Positions 7,517-15,586 are shown, counted from the stretch's first letter. The stretch: DNA of 34,923 nt from Pseudomonadales bacterium (GCA_016779585.1 JADHNI010000037.1:1-34923); one strand, 5' to 3'. Made by a program: numbers and translations. Notes: generated by a model from the letters alone, not told the origin.

Positions 7517-8538
7517 GACGGCATCCCTGATGGACGCCTGGTCAGGTAAACCAGGTAAACCATGGATAGCAGCATAAGACAGGCAACCGCCTGGTGCAGG
7601 CTGCCAAGGACAACCGGTACTCTATACAGCAAGGTTGTGACACCAAGCCCAAACTGGACAAACGTAATGCCAAGCAATACAAGTGACGGCCAGAGAAGCG
7701 CCGTTCCCCTTGAGAACCAGGCAAACAGAAGGACCCCAAGGACAATCAGCGCTCCGAGCCAGCGATGAACAAACTGGATCATCACACCATTCTCGATGAA
7801 GTTGTGCCAGAAGGGTTCCATCATCAGGGCAGCATCCGCAATAAACTGACCATGCATCAGCGGCCAGGTATTGAAACCGTACCCTGCATCAAGGCCCGCG
7901 ACGAAAGCTCCAAGTACCAGCTGTAACACGAGCATGACCAGCAACCAGAAACTCCCGGACCTGAATCTGTCATCCACATCAGGTTTTTCCACCGCAAGCA
8001 TGTCCAGGATCAACCAGAACAGGAATGCGATGATCAGCATGGCAAGCATCAGGTGCGCTGCGAGACGGTAGTGGCTGACATACGGCACATCCACAAGTCC
8101 GCTCTTGACCATGTACCAACCCATCAATCCCTGAAGCCCCCCAAGTACAAAGGCGACCCAGAGTCGCGGCTGCCAACGCTTTTCCACCTTTCCCAGCAGC
8201 AGAAACAGCATAAACGGCAGAAAATAGATCAGGCCGATGAGTCGTCCAAGAACGCGATGACCATACTCCCAGTAAAAAATCTGCTTGAACTCATCGAGGC
8301 TCATACCGCGGTTAATCTTCTGGTACTCGGGATATTGCCTGTAGGCATCAAATGTCTGCTGCCACTCGTCTGCCGACAGCGGCGGAACCACTCCCATGAT
8401 AGGACGCCAGTCGACCATGGAAAGACCGCTCTGAGTCAGCCTGGTGACGCCACCCACGACGATCATGAGGAAAATTACTGCGCACACCAGCGCCAGCCAG
8501 GTCACCAGATGGAGAGATTGTCGTGCTTCAGCCTTCAT
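7513..8538 (-). CDS. ctaA: Haem A synthase (Cox15/CtaA type)
   Basis: An inner-membrane enzyme oxidising the C8 methyl of haem O to give haem A for aa3-type cytochrome oxidase. The 341 residues contain about eight hydrophobic helices, beginning LVTWLALVCAVIFLMIVVGG. Type marks: GGVTRLTQSGLSMVDWRPIMG near the first periplasmic loop, FYWEYGHRVLGRLIG with a haem-ligand His, and FVHRWLGALIVLG and LGSLHQAVA with the later His ligands. The missing cysteine pair and the length fit the alpha-proteobacterial/mitochondrial Cox15 class. The ATG at 8538 has an AGG close upstream. It is transcribed with nadE and divergent from fnr. No cytochrome oxidase subunits are in the window. Confidence 0.95.
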   Translation of the reverse strand: MKAEARQSLHLVTWLALVCAVIFLMIVVGGVTRLTQSGLSMVDWRPIMGVVPPLSADEWQQTFDAYRQYPEYQKINRGMSLDEFKQIFYWEYGHRVLGRLIGLIYFLPFMLFLLLGKVEKRWQPRLWVAFVLGGLQGLMGWYMVKSGLVDVPYVSHYRLAAHLMLAMLIIAFLFWLILDMLAVEKPDVDDRFRSGSFWLLVMLVLQLVLGAFVAGLDAGYGFNTWPLMHGQFIADAALMMEPFWHNFIENGVMIQFVHRWLGALIVLGVLLFAWFSRGTALLWPSLVLLGITFVQFGLGVTTLLYRVPVVLGSLHQAVACLMLLSMVYLVYLTRRPSGMPS

Positions 8539-8690
8539 AAAACCTGCTTTTTCTTCAACAAATACGGGGAGTTAGACGAGAATGCGGCAGTTTAGCCGTG
8601 AGCACTGATTGATGCCACAGGCGACGCGAAATGAAGTAATATTTCCCTTCGACAACCCATTGAGCATCTTGAGAGAGACAAAGGTCAGCT

Positions 8691-9413
8691 ATGAACGCCA
8701 AAGCCAGTTTTACAGTCTCCTGCCAGAACTGCGGCCTAAACGAACTGTGCCTGCCACATACCCTGTCCGTCGATGAGATGGATGAGGTGGACAGTATTGT
8801 AAAGAGGGGCAAACCGCTGCAACGCGGTGAGTACCTGTTCCACGCCGGCGATGACTTTTCTTCCCTGTTTGCCGTCAGGTCAGGTTCGATAAAGGTGTTT
8901 TCCATCGATGATAAAGGCGAGGAGCAGGTCATTGCCTTCTACCTGCCCGGTGAAATCCTGGGCATGGATGCCATCGACTCGGCCAGGCACATCAGCGCTG
9001 CCAAGGCGCTGGAAACCGCATCGGTCTGTGAAATTCCTTACCGGGATGTCGAGAAACTGTCCGCTAACATACAGAACCTGCAGGTTCATATGTACAAACT
9101 GCTCTCCCGGGAGATCCGAATCGACCAGGAACTGCAAATGCTGCTGGCGAAAAAAACATCCGAGGAGCGCATTGGCGCCTTCCTGATGAACCTGTCGATG
9201 CGCTACGAACAGCGACGACTTTCAGCGACACGCTTCAGGTTACCCATGGCCCGGTCTGACATTGCCAACTATCTCGGGCTTGCGGTGGAAACCGTATCCC
9301 GGGTGTTTACCCGGTTACAGACGATGGGCGTTCTCAAGGTCGAAGGTAAAGAAATTGAGATCCTGGATCGACACTCGCTGTGTGATATCGCCCACCTCAA
9401 AACTGACGCCTAG
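8691..9413 (+). CDS. fnr: Fnr-type oxygen-sensing transcriptional regulator
   Basis: A Crp/Fnr-family dimer that binds DNA when its oxygen-labile [4Fe-4S] cluster is intact, controlling the aerobic/anaerobic switch. Cys11, Cys14, Cys20 and Cys113 match E. coli Fnr Cys20, 23, 29 and 122 with a constant offset of nine. The cyclic-nucleotide-type beta roll covers about 25-130, and the dimer helix about 130-160. The recognition helix LAVETVSRVF has Glu200, Ser203 and Arg204 in the E209/S212/R213 positions that read TTGA half-sites. The 240 residues fit the usual 245-250. ATG 8691 has AAAGG 7 nt upstream. Two fitting boxes lie in this window, upstream of the usp pair and of the gene at 9637; none is seen in its own promoter region. 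Confidence 0.97.
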   Translation: MNAKASFTVSCQNCGLNELCLPHTLSVDEMDEVDSIVKRGKPLQRGEYLFHAGDDFSSLFAVRSGSIKVFSIDDKGEEQVIAFYLPGEILGMDAIDSARHISAAKALETASVCEIPYRDVEKLSANIQNLQVHMYKLLSREIRIDQELQMLLAKKTSEERIGAFLMNLSMRYEQRRLSATRFRLPMARSDIANYLGLAVETVSRVFTRLQTMGVLKVEGKEIEILDRHSLCDIAHLKTDA

Positions 9414-9523
9414 CCGACCAGCATCGAAATTACGATTAGCGCCAGCATGACACCAGTCAGAATGGCGATGTTGAGTCCAACTTTTTTAAGGGTTGCTGCA
9501 TCTTCGGCATGTTGAAAGATCAT
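9410..9523 (-). CDS. Small single-span membrane peptide (37 residues)
   Basis: An unrecognised 37-residue product, MIFQHAEDAATLKKVG followed by a hydrophobic span (about residues 17-36) ending SMLVG. The AAGGAGA at 9530-9536 lies 6-7 nt from the ATG at 9523, which strongly supports translation. The same frame is open to 9601, but that extension (with two Cys) has no ribosome site. Its stop overlaps the fnr stop tail to tail by 4 bp. The Fnr-type box at 9588-9601 is upstream on this strand too, so it may be oxygen-regulated. Small one-helix proteins often adjust respiratory complexes; that role is only a guess here. Confidence 0.65.
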   Translation of the reverse strand: MIFQHAEDAATLKKVGLNIAILTGVMLALIVISMLVG

Positions 9524-9587
9524 GTCAGAATTCTCCTTATCTGATTTGTTGCAGGAACAAGTCTGCAGTTCTCCCAAAACCCGATCA

Positions 9588-9629
9588 CTGACATAGGTCA
9601 AAGAATCGGCTTCGATATGGGGGTGTAAT
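9588..9629 (+). promoter_or_regulatory. Predicted Fnr class II promoter of the receiver-like gene
   Basis: CTGAC-ATAG-GTCAA (9588-9601; TTGAC-CTAT-GTCAG on the other strand) has both TGA/TCA cores with N6 between them. After exactly 22 nt comes TGTAAT (9624-9629), five of six matches to a -10. This gives a box centre at -41.5 and a predicted start at about 9636-9637, at or next to the ATG at 9637. The box could also drive the minus-strand peptide gene at 9523, but the -10 at the matching position there (CAGACT) is poor. Confidence 0.6.
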
Positions 9630-9636
9630 AGAGCCC

Positions 9637-9987
9637 ATGCAAACCCTCATCATCAGTACACCCGAAGTCAGGAAACAGGTTGAACGTCAACTGGCTACCG
9701 AGGACAAATTGATCTGGGCAGACTGCCTGCGTGGCGCCATCGACGAGCTCGAAGAAACCGATATTGATGCGGTGATCTATGACGGCCGCGCTCCCTGGAA
9801 GACCTCCCACGTGGAAGACAATCCCGAGCTTAAGGCCCTCCTGGCCAAGCTGTCGGTGACCACCCGTGTGATGGCGATCGTGGAACAACTGCCGGTCGAA
9901 GATTTTTTCGCTGAATCAGGCGTCATATACCTGACTCCCCCTGTAAATCTGGATGACATTCGCTGGTTCATTAGCTCCCAGGCGTAG
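9637..9987 (+). CDS. Degenerate response-regulator-receiver-like protein
   Basis: A 116-residue protein I do not recognise by name. The alternating hydrophobic strands and helices (TLIIST, DAVIYDGRAPW, RVMAIVE, GVIYLTPPVNLDDIRWFI) follow a CheY-like order. Asp49 stands where the phosphorylated Asp would be. The acidic pair after strand 1 is missing (IISTPE), and the Lys expected before the last Pro is replaced (LTPPV). It is therefore probably a pseudo-receiver that binds partners without normal phosphotransfer. It has no output domain. The upstream Fnr-type promoter predicts induction at low oxygen with almost no leader; only GAG is near the ATG as a ribosome site. A standalone transcript is likely, as the next gene starts 52 nt later. 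Confidence 0.75.
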   Translation: MQTLIISTPEVRKQVERQLATEDKLIWADCLRGAIDELEETDIDAVIYDGRAPWKTSHVEDNPELKALLAKLSVTTRVMAIVEQLPVEDFFAESGVIYLTPPVNLDDIRWFISSQA

Positions 9988-10039
9988 CACCTGACGCCAT
10001 GTTATGGCAGTCTACGCACCTGAATTTTGGAGCGAATAC

Positions 10040-11230
10040 ATGACGGATTTACAAGCCTTTCAAGAAGAGACACGCGCCTGGTTGGAGGAAAACTGCCCCC
10101 AGGAAATGCGTAATCTCAGTTTCCACTGGGAAGATGCTCACGAAATCTACGCACGCCCCGAAGCAAAGGTCTGGCTGGAACGCATGGCCCAGAAAGGCTG
10201 GGTTGCACCAACCTGGCCCAGCGAATATGGCGGCGGTGGACTGGATCCTGAAAGAGCGGCAATCCTGAACCAGGAAATGAAGAGGATTGCTGCGACGCCG
10301 CCCTCTTCTGGCATGGGACTCACCATGATAGGCCCGACTCTCCTGGAGTTCGGCACAGAAGAACAGAAACAGCGCCACATCCCCAGCATCTGTGATGGCA
10401 CCATAAGATGGTGCCAGGGATACAGTGAGCCGGGTGCCGGATCCGACCTTGCCGCACTACAGTGCAAGGCTGTCCTGGAAGGTGATCACTTCGTGATCAA
10501 CGGACAGAAGATCTGGACCTCTGGCGCCCAGTACGCTGACTGGATGTTTGCGCTGGTACGCACAGACCCCAGCGCGCCAAAACATGACGGCATCAGTTTT
10601 GTGCTACTCGACATGCACCAGGAAGGTGTCACGGTAAAACCCATTTCCCTGATCTCCGGTTCATCACCATTCTGCGAGACTTTCCTCGACAACGCGATTG
10701 CGCGTCGTGATGACCTGGTTGGTGAACTGAACAAGGGCTGGACTGTCGGCAAGCGACTGCTACAGTTCGAACGTTCGGGTATTGGCGGCCTCGCAGGCGC
10801 GTCGAAGAAAAAAGACCAGCCGAAAAAGCGAAACGAAATCGTGGATCTCGCCAAGCAGTACACCGGTGAAGAAAACGGCAGAATCGCTGACCCGGGCACT
10901 CGCCAGAAAGTCCTGGATCACTCCATGCGTGAGCGAGCTTTCCAGTTGACTGCACAACGTGTTGCACAGGAAAGCCAGTCAGGCAAGACACCCGGTGACG
11001 TCACCTCCATCTTCAAGCTGGTGGGTGCCAACCTTGCACGCAACCGCACGGAACTGAAATCTGAACTGATGGGCTTCCAGGGTATCGGCTGGGAAGGTGA
11101 AGGATTCACCGCCCAGGAACTGGACAGCACCCGACTCTGGCTGAACTCCAGGGCTGTGACGATCTACGGTGGTACCAACGAAGTTCAGATGAACATCATC
11201 TCCAAACGCGTTCTGGGTCTGCCGGACTAA
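10040..11230 (+). CDS. Acyl-CoA dehydrogenase family protein
   Basis: A cytosolic FAD enzyme that introduces a 2,3 double bond in an acyl-CoA and passes electrons to ETF. The 396 residues follow the family order: an N-terminal helical domain (DLQAFQEETRAWLEENCP), the FAD/substrate motif CQGYSEPGAGSDLAAL, the beta-domain KIWTSGAQYADWM, and the C-terminal helical part with QLTAQRVAQE and IYGGTNEVQMNIISKRVLG. A lysine-rich insertion (KKKDQPKKRNEI) follows FERSGIGG. The real start is ATG 10040 with GGAG 7 nt upstream, not an in-frame GTG/ATG 12 codons earlier. The substrate cannot be told; the insertion suggests a branched-chain or sterol-side-chain type more than a short-chain type, which is speculative. 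It is terminated by the hairpin at 11249-11285. Confidence 0.92.
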   Translation: MTDLQAFQEETRAWLEENCPQEMRNLSFHWEDAHEIYARPEAKVWLERMAQKGWVAPTWPSEYGGGGLDPERAAILNQEMKRIAATPPSSGMGLTMIGPTLLEFGTEEQKQRHIPSICDGTIRWCQGYSEPGAGSDLAALQCKAVLEGDHFVINGQKIWTSGAQYADWMFALVRTDPSAPKHDGISFVLLDMHQEGVTVKPISLISGSSPFCETFLDNAIARRDDLVGELNKGWTVGKRLLQFERSGIGGLAGASKKKDQPKKRNEIVDLAKQYTGEENGRIADPGTRQKVLDHSMRERAFQLTAQRVAQESQSGKTPGDVTSIFKLVGANLARNRTELKSELMGFQGIGWEGEGFTAQELDSTRLWLNSRAVTIYGGTNEVQMNIISKRVLGLPD

Positions 11231-11248
11231 AACGCGAATCCCGTCACA

Positions 11249-11285
11249 AAACCGGGACCAGGCCTTCCACCTGGACCCGGTTTTT
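11249..11285 (+). terminator. Rho-independent terminator after acyl-CoA dehydrogenase
   Basis: Stem AAACCGGG (11249-11256) pairs with CCCGGTTT (11276-11283), continuing past one A-A mismatch with CCAGG/CCTGG around a 7-nt loop. A run of five T at 11281-11285 completes a canonical terminator. Confidence 0.88.
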
Positions 11286-11361
11286 GCGATTTCAGCCAAA
11301 TCTATCAGCAATCAAGCACTCTATCGGTAACCTCAATGGCAGGTGACACGCGAGAGTGACA

Positions 11362-11709
11362 ATGATGCTTAACCGGATTAGCGCCGAGCAGATCCTTCTT
11401 CTCAAAACCTACGACCGGTACAGTGGTGAGTTGACCACCCACCCACTGTTCTTTCGCCAGGCCGGTGACGGCCTGGTTGTCGCAGCCACGAATGAAACAG
11501 AAACCTACAAACCGGAGTGGTACCTGAACCTCAAGGAAGAACCGATCGTTGAAATCGAAATGCACGGTGAAACCAGGTTTGCTGTCGCAACAACACCGGT
11601 TGGAATAGAGCGGATGGAAATCTGGCCGCTGGTTGAGGAACTCAGCCTGGACACAGAAAAACTCCAGCCCCGCAATGTCACGGGCGTTTTGCTCACACCG
11701 ATGGAGTAG
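11362..11709 (+). CDS. Deazaflavin-dependent nitroreductase (DDN)-fold protein
   Basis: A 115-residue split-beta-barrel protein resembling the F420-dependent DDN family of actinobacteria. Matching stretches: LLKTYDRYSGELTTHPLFF, then GDGLVVAATN, YKPEWYLNLKEEPIVEIE (the family WyhNL-anP-veve pattern), and VTGVLLTPM at the end. The GRKSG-type phosphate motif common in true F420 enzymes is not intact (DRYSGEL). Most gammaproteobacteria lack F420, so FMN, haem or a fatty acid may be the ligand. ATG 11362 or 11365 is preferred to GTG 11356. It probably begins a transcript after the terminator, reading into the DsbA-family gene 33 nt later. Confidence 0.72.
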   Translation: MMLNRISAEQILLLKTYDRYSGELTTHPLFFRQAGDGLVVAATNETETYKPEWYLNLKEEPIVEIEMHGETRFAVATTPVGIERMEIWPLVEELSLDTEKLQPRNVTGVLLTPME

Positions 11710-11742
11710 TCCTTTTCTCTCCAACACCATAAAGTGTTCCCC

Positions 11743-12381
11743 ATGAACTCAGACGACTACGAAGGAACACTCCTGTTCATGACGGACCCCATCTGCTCCT
11801 GGTGCTGGGGCACCCTGCCCGAAGTCATGAAACTGAAGTCAGCCCTTGGCGAACGTCTTTATTTCAAACTCCGCTGCGCGGGCCTGCAGGTAGGCAGCAT
11901 GAAACCCTTAACTGAACATCACATCAAAGATCTTGTGCGACTCTGGCGCAGCGTCGCCGAGACAACGGGACAGGAGTTCACGTTCTCACTGCCAACTGAC
12001 AGGACATTTATTTATCACAGCGAACTTGCCTGCCGTACTCTGCAGATCAGCCGAAAATACCTGGGGCGGGAACCCTGGGAAGAATTCCGCGATATGCAGC
12101 GTGCCTTTTACATCGACTGCCGGAACCTGGGTGATCTTGACGTACTCTATGACCTCGCCGGGAACACGGGACTGTCACGGAACGAATTCGATGCCGCCAT
12201 CCGCAGCGAAGAATTCACCGGGTTAACCCGATCAGAGTTCAACTGGTGCGGTGAACGAGGTACCCAGGCACTACCTGCCATTTTCCTTGACACCGGAAAT
12301 GGCCCCACGCTTGTCTGCGGTGGCTATGCAACCGCAGAGTATCTTATTCCTGAAATAACGAGCCGCTTGAAGACTCATTGA
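11743..12381 (+). CDS. DsbA-family thioredoxin-fold protein (COG3531-like)
   Basis: A 212-residue cytosolic DsbA-fold protein: LLFMTDPICSWCWGTLPEV gives the C-x-x-C active site (CSWC) after strand 1, the helical insertion covers about 60-150, and GTQALPAIFLDTG supplies the cis-proline loop. No signal peptide is present, so it is not the periplasmic DsbA but the FrnE/2-hydroxychromene-carboxylate-isomerase-like group, of uncertain substrate. ATG 11743 is chosen over GTG 11734. Proximity to the DDN-fold protein suggests a shared redox job, though this is only context. Confidence 0.85.
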   Translation: MNSDDYEGTLLFMTDPICSWCWGTLPEVMKLKSALGERLYFKLRCAGLQVGSMKPLTEHHIKDLVRLWRSVAETTGQEFTFSLPTDRTFIYHSELACRTLQISRKYLGREPWEEFRDMQRAFYIDCRNLGDLDVLYDLAGNTGLSRNEFDAAIRSEEFTGLTRSEFNWCGERGTQALPAIFLDTGNGPTLVCGGYATAEYLIPEITSRLKTH

Positions 12382-12392
12382 TCCGCTATAAT
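12367..12392 (+). promoter_or_regulatory. Candidate promoter of the MFS gene
   Basis: A perfect TATAAT at 12387-12392 lies just past the end of the DsbA-family gene, with a G/C-rich discriminator. The upstream TTGAAG (12367-12372) is only 14 nt away, so the -35 is poor. The flanking CCGC/GCGG and following TTTT could also fold as a very weak terminator. Confidence 0.4.
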
Positions 12393-12461
12393 GCGGTTTT
12401 AATCCGTTGTAGTTTCTTGAGCACTATTACCTCGGGCCTTGCGTCCACCGAAGACAAATCC

Positions 12462-13697
12462 ATGTTCGCATCCCTGAAGGTGCGGGATTATCGGTACCTG
12501 TGGATTGGCATGCTGGCATCCGCCTTTGCGCTCAACATGCAGTTGGTCGCCCAGGGCTGGCTGGTCTACGAGATGACCTCCTCAGCGATCAACCTCACCC
12601 TGGTGACCATGGCATTTATGGTACCCCAGGTGGTCTTTTCACTGGCTGGAGGTGTGCTCGCTGATCGAGTCGCAAAAAAGCCCGTCATTGGATGGACACC
12701 GGTCATCAACGGTATGGCAACCGCAGCCATGGGCACCATCATCATGTTCGGCAATGTCACCTTCTGGGATTTTATCTGGGTCGGGGTATTGAATGGCACC
12801 GTGCTGTCCCTGTCGATTCCCGCCCGAACCGCATTTATTCCGGAGATCGTCGGTGAGAAGCTCATGTTCAATGCGATGGCTTTTAATACAGCCTCCTGGA
12901 ATCTATCTCGTATCCTCGGACCAGCCCTGGCAGGTTTTATGATCGCCATCTTTGCTGGCGGCAATACCTCATCCACTTTCGGTGTCGGACTGGTCTATTA
13001 TGTCCTGTCAGTGCTCTACCTGCTTTCCGCCGTAACGGTCATATTCATCAGGCATGACGGCAAACCAAGTCCGGGCAAAGGACAGAGCCCAATGGCTGAT
13101 ACCATGGAAGGACTGAACTACGTGTTCAACTCGCCGGTCGTGGGTGGACTCATCCTGCTGTCCATCCTGCCGTTTCTGTTCGGGCTCACCATTAATACAT
13201 TGCTTCCCGCCTTCTCAACTGATGTGCTGAACGGCGGTCCTGATGATCTCGGGCTGCTCATGACCGGACTCGGTGCGGGTGCGGTCATCGGATCACTGGT
13301 ACTTGCCAAGATGGGCAACTTTTCCCACAAGGGATACTGGCTGCTAGGTTCCGGCGCCGTGTGGGGGCTGCTGGTTGCTGCGTTTGCACTTACCGAGCAA
13401 TTTATCTCAGCAACACTGGTGATTGCACCGATCGGATTTATCTCAGCCGTCAATATGTCCATGAATCGCAGCCTGACCCAGCTGCAGGTTGAACAACACA
13501 TGCGAGGCCGGATAATGAGCATCGATATGATGTCACACGGACTCATGCCCCTGGGCGTACTTCCCATCGGCTATATTGCCGAGACCGTCAGCATTCAGGC
13601 TGGCCTGGTCACCAGTGGCTTGATCCTCTGTTTCAGCACGCTGATTCTCGGCGCGTTCCTGCCAAAAATTCGGGGTATTAACCAGGGGTATCTCTGA
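12462..13697 (+). CDS. MFS exporter (EntS/MFS_3-like)
   Basis: A 411-residue inner-membrane transporter with 12 hydrophobic spans. The start FASLKVRDYRYLWIGMLAS and the motif-A-like loop AGGVLADRVAKKPVIG between spans 2 and 3 match the MFS_3 (enterobactin-exporter-like) group. The second half begins after the central loop PSPGKGQSPMADT with a repeat of the fold and ends near LGAFLPKIRG. Such proteins use the proton gradient to export small molecules; the substrate is unknown. ATG 12462 is chosen because the frame upstream (to 12378) is unlike the family. It is preceded by the TATAAT at 12387 and followed by the membrane protein at 13699 with one base between, so those two are co-transcribed. 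Confidence 0.88.
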   Translation: MFASLKVRDYRYLWIGMLASAFALNMQLVAQGWLVYEMTSSAINLTLVTMAFMVPQVVFSLAGGVLADRVAKKPVIGWTPVINGMATAAMGTIIMFGNVTFWDFIWVGVLNGTVLSLSIPARTAFIPEIVGEKLMFNAMAFNTASWNLSRILGPALAGFMIAIFAGGNTSSTFGVGLVYYVLSVLYLLSAVTVIFIRHDGKPSPGKGQSPMADTMEGLNYVFNSPVVGGLILLSILPFLFGLTINTLLPAFSTDVLNGGPDDLGLLMTGLGAGAVIGSLVLAKMGNFSHKGYWLLGSGAVWGLLVAAFALTEQFISATLVIAPIGFISAVNMSMNRSLTQLQVEQHMRGRIMSIDMMSHGLMPLGVLPIGYIAETVSIQAGLVTSGLILCFSTLILGAFLPKIRGINQGYL

Positions 13698-13698
13698 G

Positions 13699-14214
13699 GT
13701 GCTGCAGATCGTCTACTATTTCTGGCAACTGTGCCTGCTGCGTTCATCACCGGCACAGCTACCCTCTTCCTGGTTTGCAACGCTGCTTGTGTTTTCGATT
13801 TACCTCATTATCGCGCTGGTTGTCGTGTCCCTGACCCGACCCGTTCTTGACCTCTTCCAGGTGATCGCCACTATCGCTATTGGCATTTCGATCCAGGCGG
13901 CGGTGACCTGGGCATTACTGCAGTACAAGGATCACGCCGCTCGTTTTCCTGCAACCTGGTCCGCCATGCTGGGCGCCAACGCAGTCATGCTGATCATTCT
14001 CCTGCCTTTTAATTTCATCCTTCTGGAATCCGATAACGCCACGCTGGTCGCGTTTGCTGATTCCGTGACCTGGGTGTGCCTCGGCTGGTGGCTCGCCATC
14101 GCCGGGTATATCTACCACAAGGCCGTTGACATCAGTGTGCTGCAGGGCTCTTGCCTGGCATTCCTGATTGAACTGATGGGGGTCATCGCTGCCGTCAGTC
14201 TAGTGTCAAATTGA
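13699..14214 (+). CDS. Predicted multi-span inner-membrane protein
   Basis: A 171-residue protein that I do not recognise. It has about five hydrophobic helices (LLVFSIYLIIALVVVS, IATIAIGISIQAAVTWALL, LGANAVMLIILLPFNFILL, VTWVCLGWWLAIAGYIY, CLAFLIELMGVIAAVSLVS) and few charged residues between them. It starts with GTG one base after the MFS stop, with AGGGG upstream inside the MFS gene. Mpl follows 17 nt later, so it could belong to a run of MFS, membrane protein and mpl. Function is unknown. Confidence 0.75.
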   Translation: MLQIVYYFWQLCLLRSSPAQLPSSWFATLLVFSIYLIIALVVVSLTRPVLDLFQVIATIAIGISIQAAVTWALLQYKDHAARFPATWSAMLGANAVMLIILLPFNFILLESDNATLVAFADSVTWVCLGWWLAIAGYIYHKAVDISVLQGSCLAFLIELMGVIAAVSLVSN

Positions 14215-14231
14215 TAGAGTCCTGAACTGTT

Positions 14232-15584
14232 ATGCGCATCCATATCCTCGGTATCTGCGGCACATTGATGGGCAGCATTGCACTGCTGGCCAGGGAACTC
14301 GGCCATGAAGTGACCGGCACGGACGAAAACGTTTATCCACCGATGAGCACACAACTGGAGCAAGCCGGTATCGAACTTGATTCCGGATACACCAGTGACT
14401 CCGTGTCAAAGGACACCGAACTCGTCATCGTGGGTAATGCCAACCTGCCTCGCGGCAATCCGGCCCTGGAGTCCGTCCTCAATCGTGGCATCGCATACAC
14501 ATCAGGTGCGGAATGGCTGGGTCGCTACCTTCTACAGGATCGCTGGGTCATCGCCGTTGCCGGCACCCACGGGAAAACCACAACTTCCTCGATGATCAGC
14601 TGGATACTGGATCATGCCGGACTCACACCAGGCTTTCTCATCGGCGGTGTACCCCAGAACTTCGGACGATCCTCGAGACTGGGAAAAACTCCCTTTTTTG
14701 TCATCGAGGCCGACGAGTACGACACCTCCTACTTCGACCGGCGCTCAAAGTTCCTGCATTACCGACCCAGAACCCTGGTGATGAACAACCTCGAATTCGA
14801 CCATGCTGACATCTTTGCCGACCTCGAGGCGATCAAGACCCAGTTCCACCTGCTGCTCAGATCCATTCCCGGTGAGGGTCTCGTCATTTACCCTGATTCT
14901 GACGCCAACCTGACGGATGTCATCAGTCGCGGATGCTGGACGCCAACGCTTGCTGTTGGCAGCGAACAGCTCCAGGGAATCGAACGGGATGATGGCAGCT
15001 TCGAGATTCTGCTGGACGGCAAAAGCAAGGGTGAAGTGTCGTGGAGCCTTACCGGACAACACAATATTCACAATGCACTCTCAGCAATCGCCGCTGCCCG
15101 ACACGCTGGTGTTGCCATCGAAGTTTCCTGCGAAGCCCTTTGTACTTTTGAAGGTGTAAAACGACGCATGGAAGTCATCTACGAACGCGAGGACCTGAAG
15201 GTCTATGATGACTTCGCGCATCATCCGACAGAGATCGCAACCACACTGGATGGACTTCGACGCAAGACAGAAGGTGAACGCATCATTGCTGTTATCGAAC
15301 CTGCTTCACATACCATGAAGCTCGGTGTTCACGAGCAGACTCTCCTGCACAGCGCAGACAACGCCGATGTTGTTTACTGGTACCAGGGCGCTAACGTGAA
15401 GTGGGACATGAGCGGGATGCAGACAGATCGCTCACACCTGCTCAACGACCTTGATGACCTGATAGAAAAGACCCTGGTCGAGATCAGTGCCGACGATAAA
15501 GCAACCCACGTCGTCATAATGAGCAACGGTTCGTTCATGGGATTCCATCGACAACTGGTCGATCGCCTGCAATCAGGCAGCTGA
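14232..15584 (+). CDS. mpl: UDP-MurNAc : L-Ala-gamma-D-Glu-meso-DAP ligase
   Basis: Rejoins recycled murein tripeptide to UDP-MurNAc in the cytosol, bypassing MurC-E. The 450 residues match E. coli Mpl (457). It shows the Mur-ligase order: Rossmann start HILGICGTLMGS, P-loop VAGTHGKTTTSSM, EADEYDTSYFDRRSKF, LVMNNLEFDHADIF, GQHNIHNALSAIAAA and YDDFAHHPTEI. The CGTLMGS-type loop and the DEYDTSYFD segment distinguish Mpl from MurC. ATG 14232 has no strong ribosome site. The DUF2161 gene starts two bases after its stop. Confidence 0.96.
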   Translation: MRIHILGICGTLMGSIALLARELGHEVTGTDENVYPPMSTQLEQAGIELDSGYTSDSVSKDTELVIVGNANLPRGNPALESVLNRGIAYTSGAEWLGRYLLQDRWVIAVAGTHGKTTTSSMISWILDHAGLTPGFLIGGVPQNFGRSSRLGKTPFFVIEADEYDTSYFDRRSKFLHYRPRTLVMNNLEFDHADIFADLEAIKTQFHLLLRSIPGEGLVIYPDSDANLTDVISRGCWTPTLAVGSEQLQGIERDDGSFEILLDGKSKGEVSWSLTGQHNIHNALSAIAAARHAGVAIEVSCEALCTFEGVKRRMEVIYEREDLKVYDDFAHHPTEIATTLDGLRRKTEGERIIAVIEPASHTMKLGVHEQTLLHSADNADVVYWYQGANVKWDMSGMQTDRSHLLNDLDDLIEKTLVEISADDKATHVVIMSNGSFMGFHRQLVDRLQSGS

Positions 15585-15586
15585 CA

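Noticed and set aside
6818..7549. 243-codon open frame on the plus strand inside nadE
   Set aside because: Antisense shadow of nadE; no ribosome site or family resemblance, and nadE is certain.
8539..8690. Fnr autoregulatory site in front of fnr
   Set aside because: The only TTGAT there (TTGATGCCACAG) has no partner half-site, and TTGAGCATCTTGAG is a direct, not inverted, repeat.
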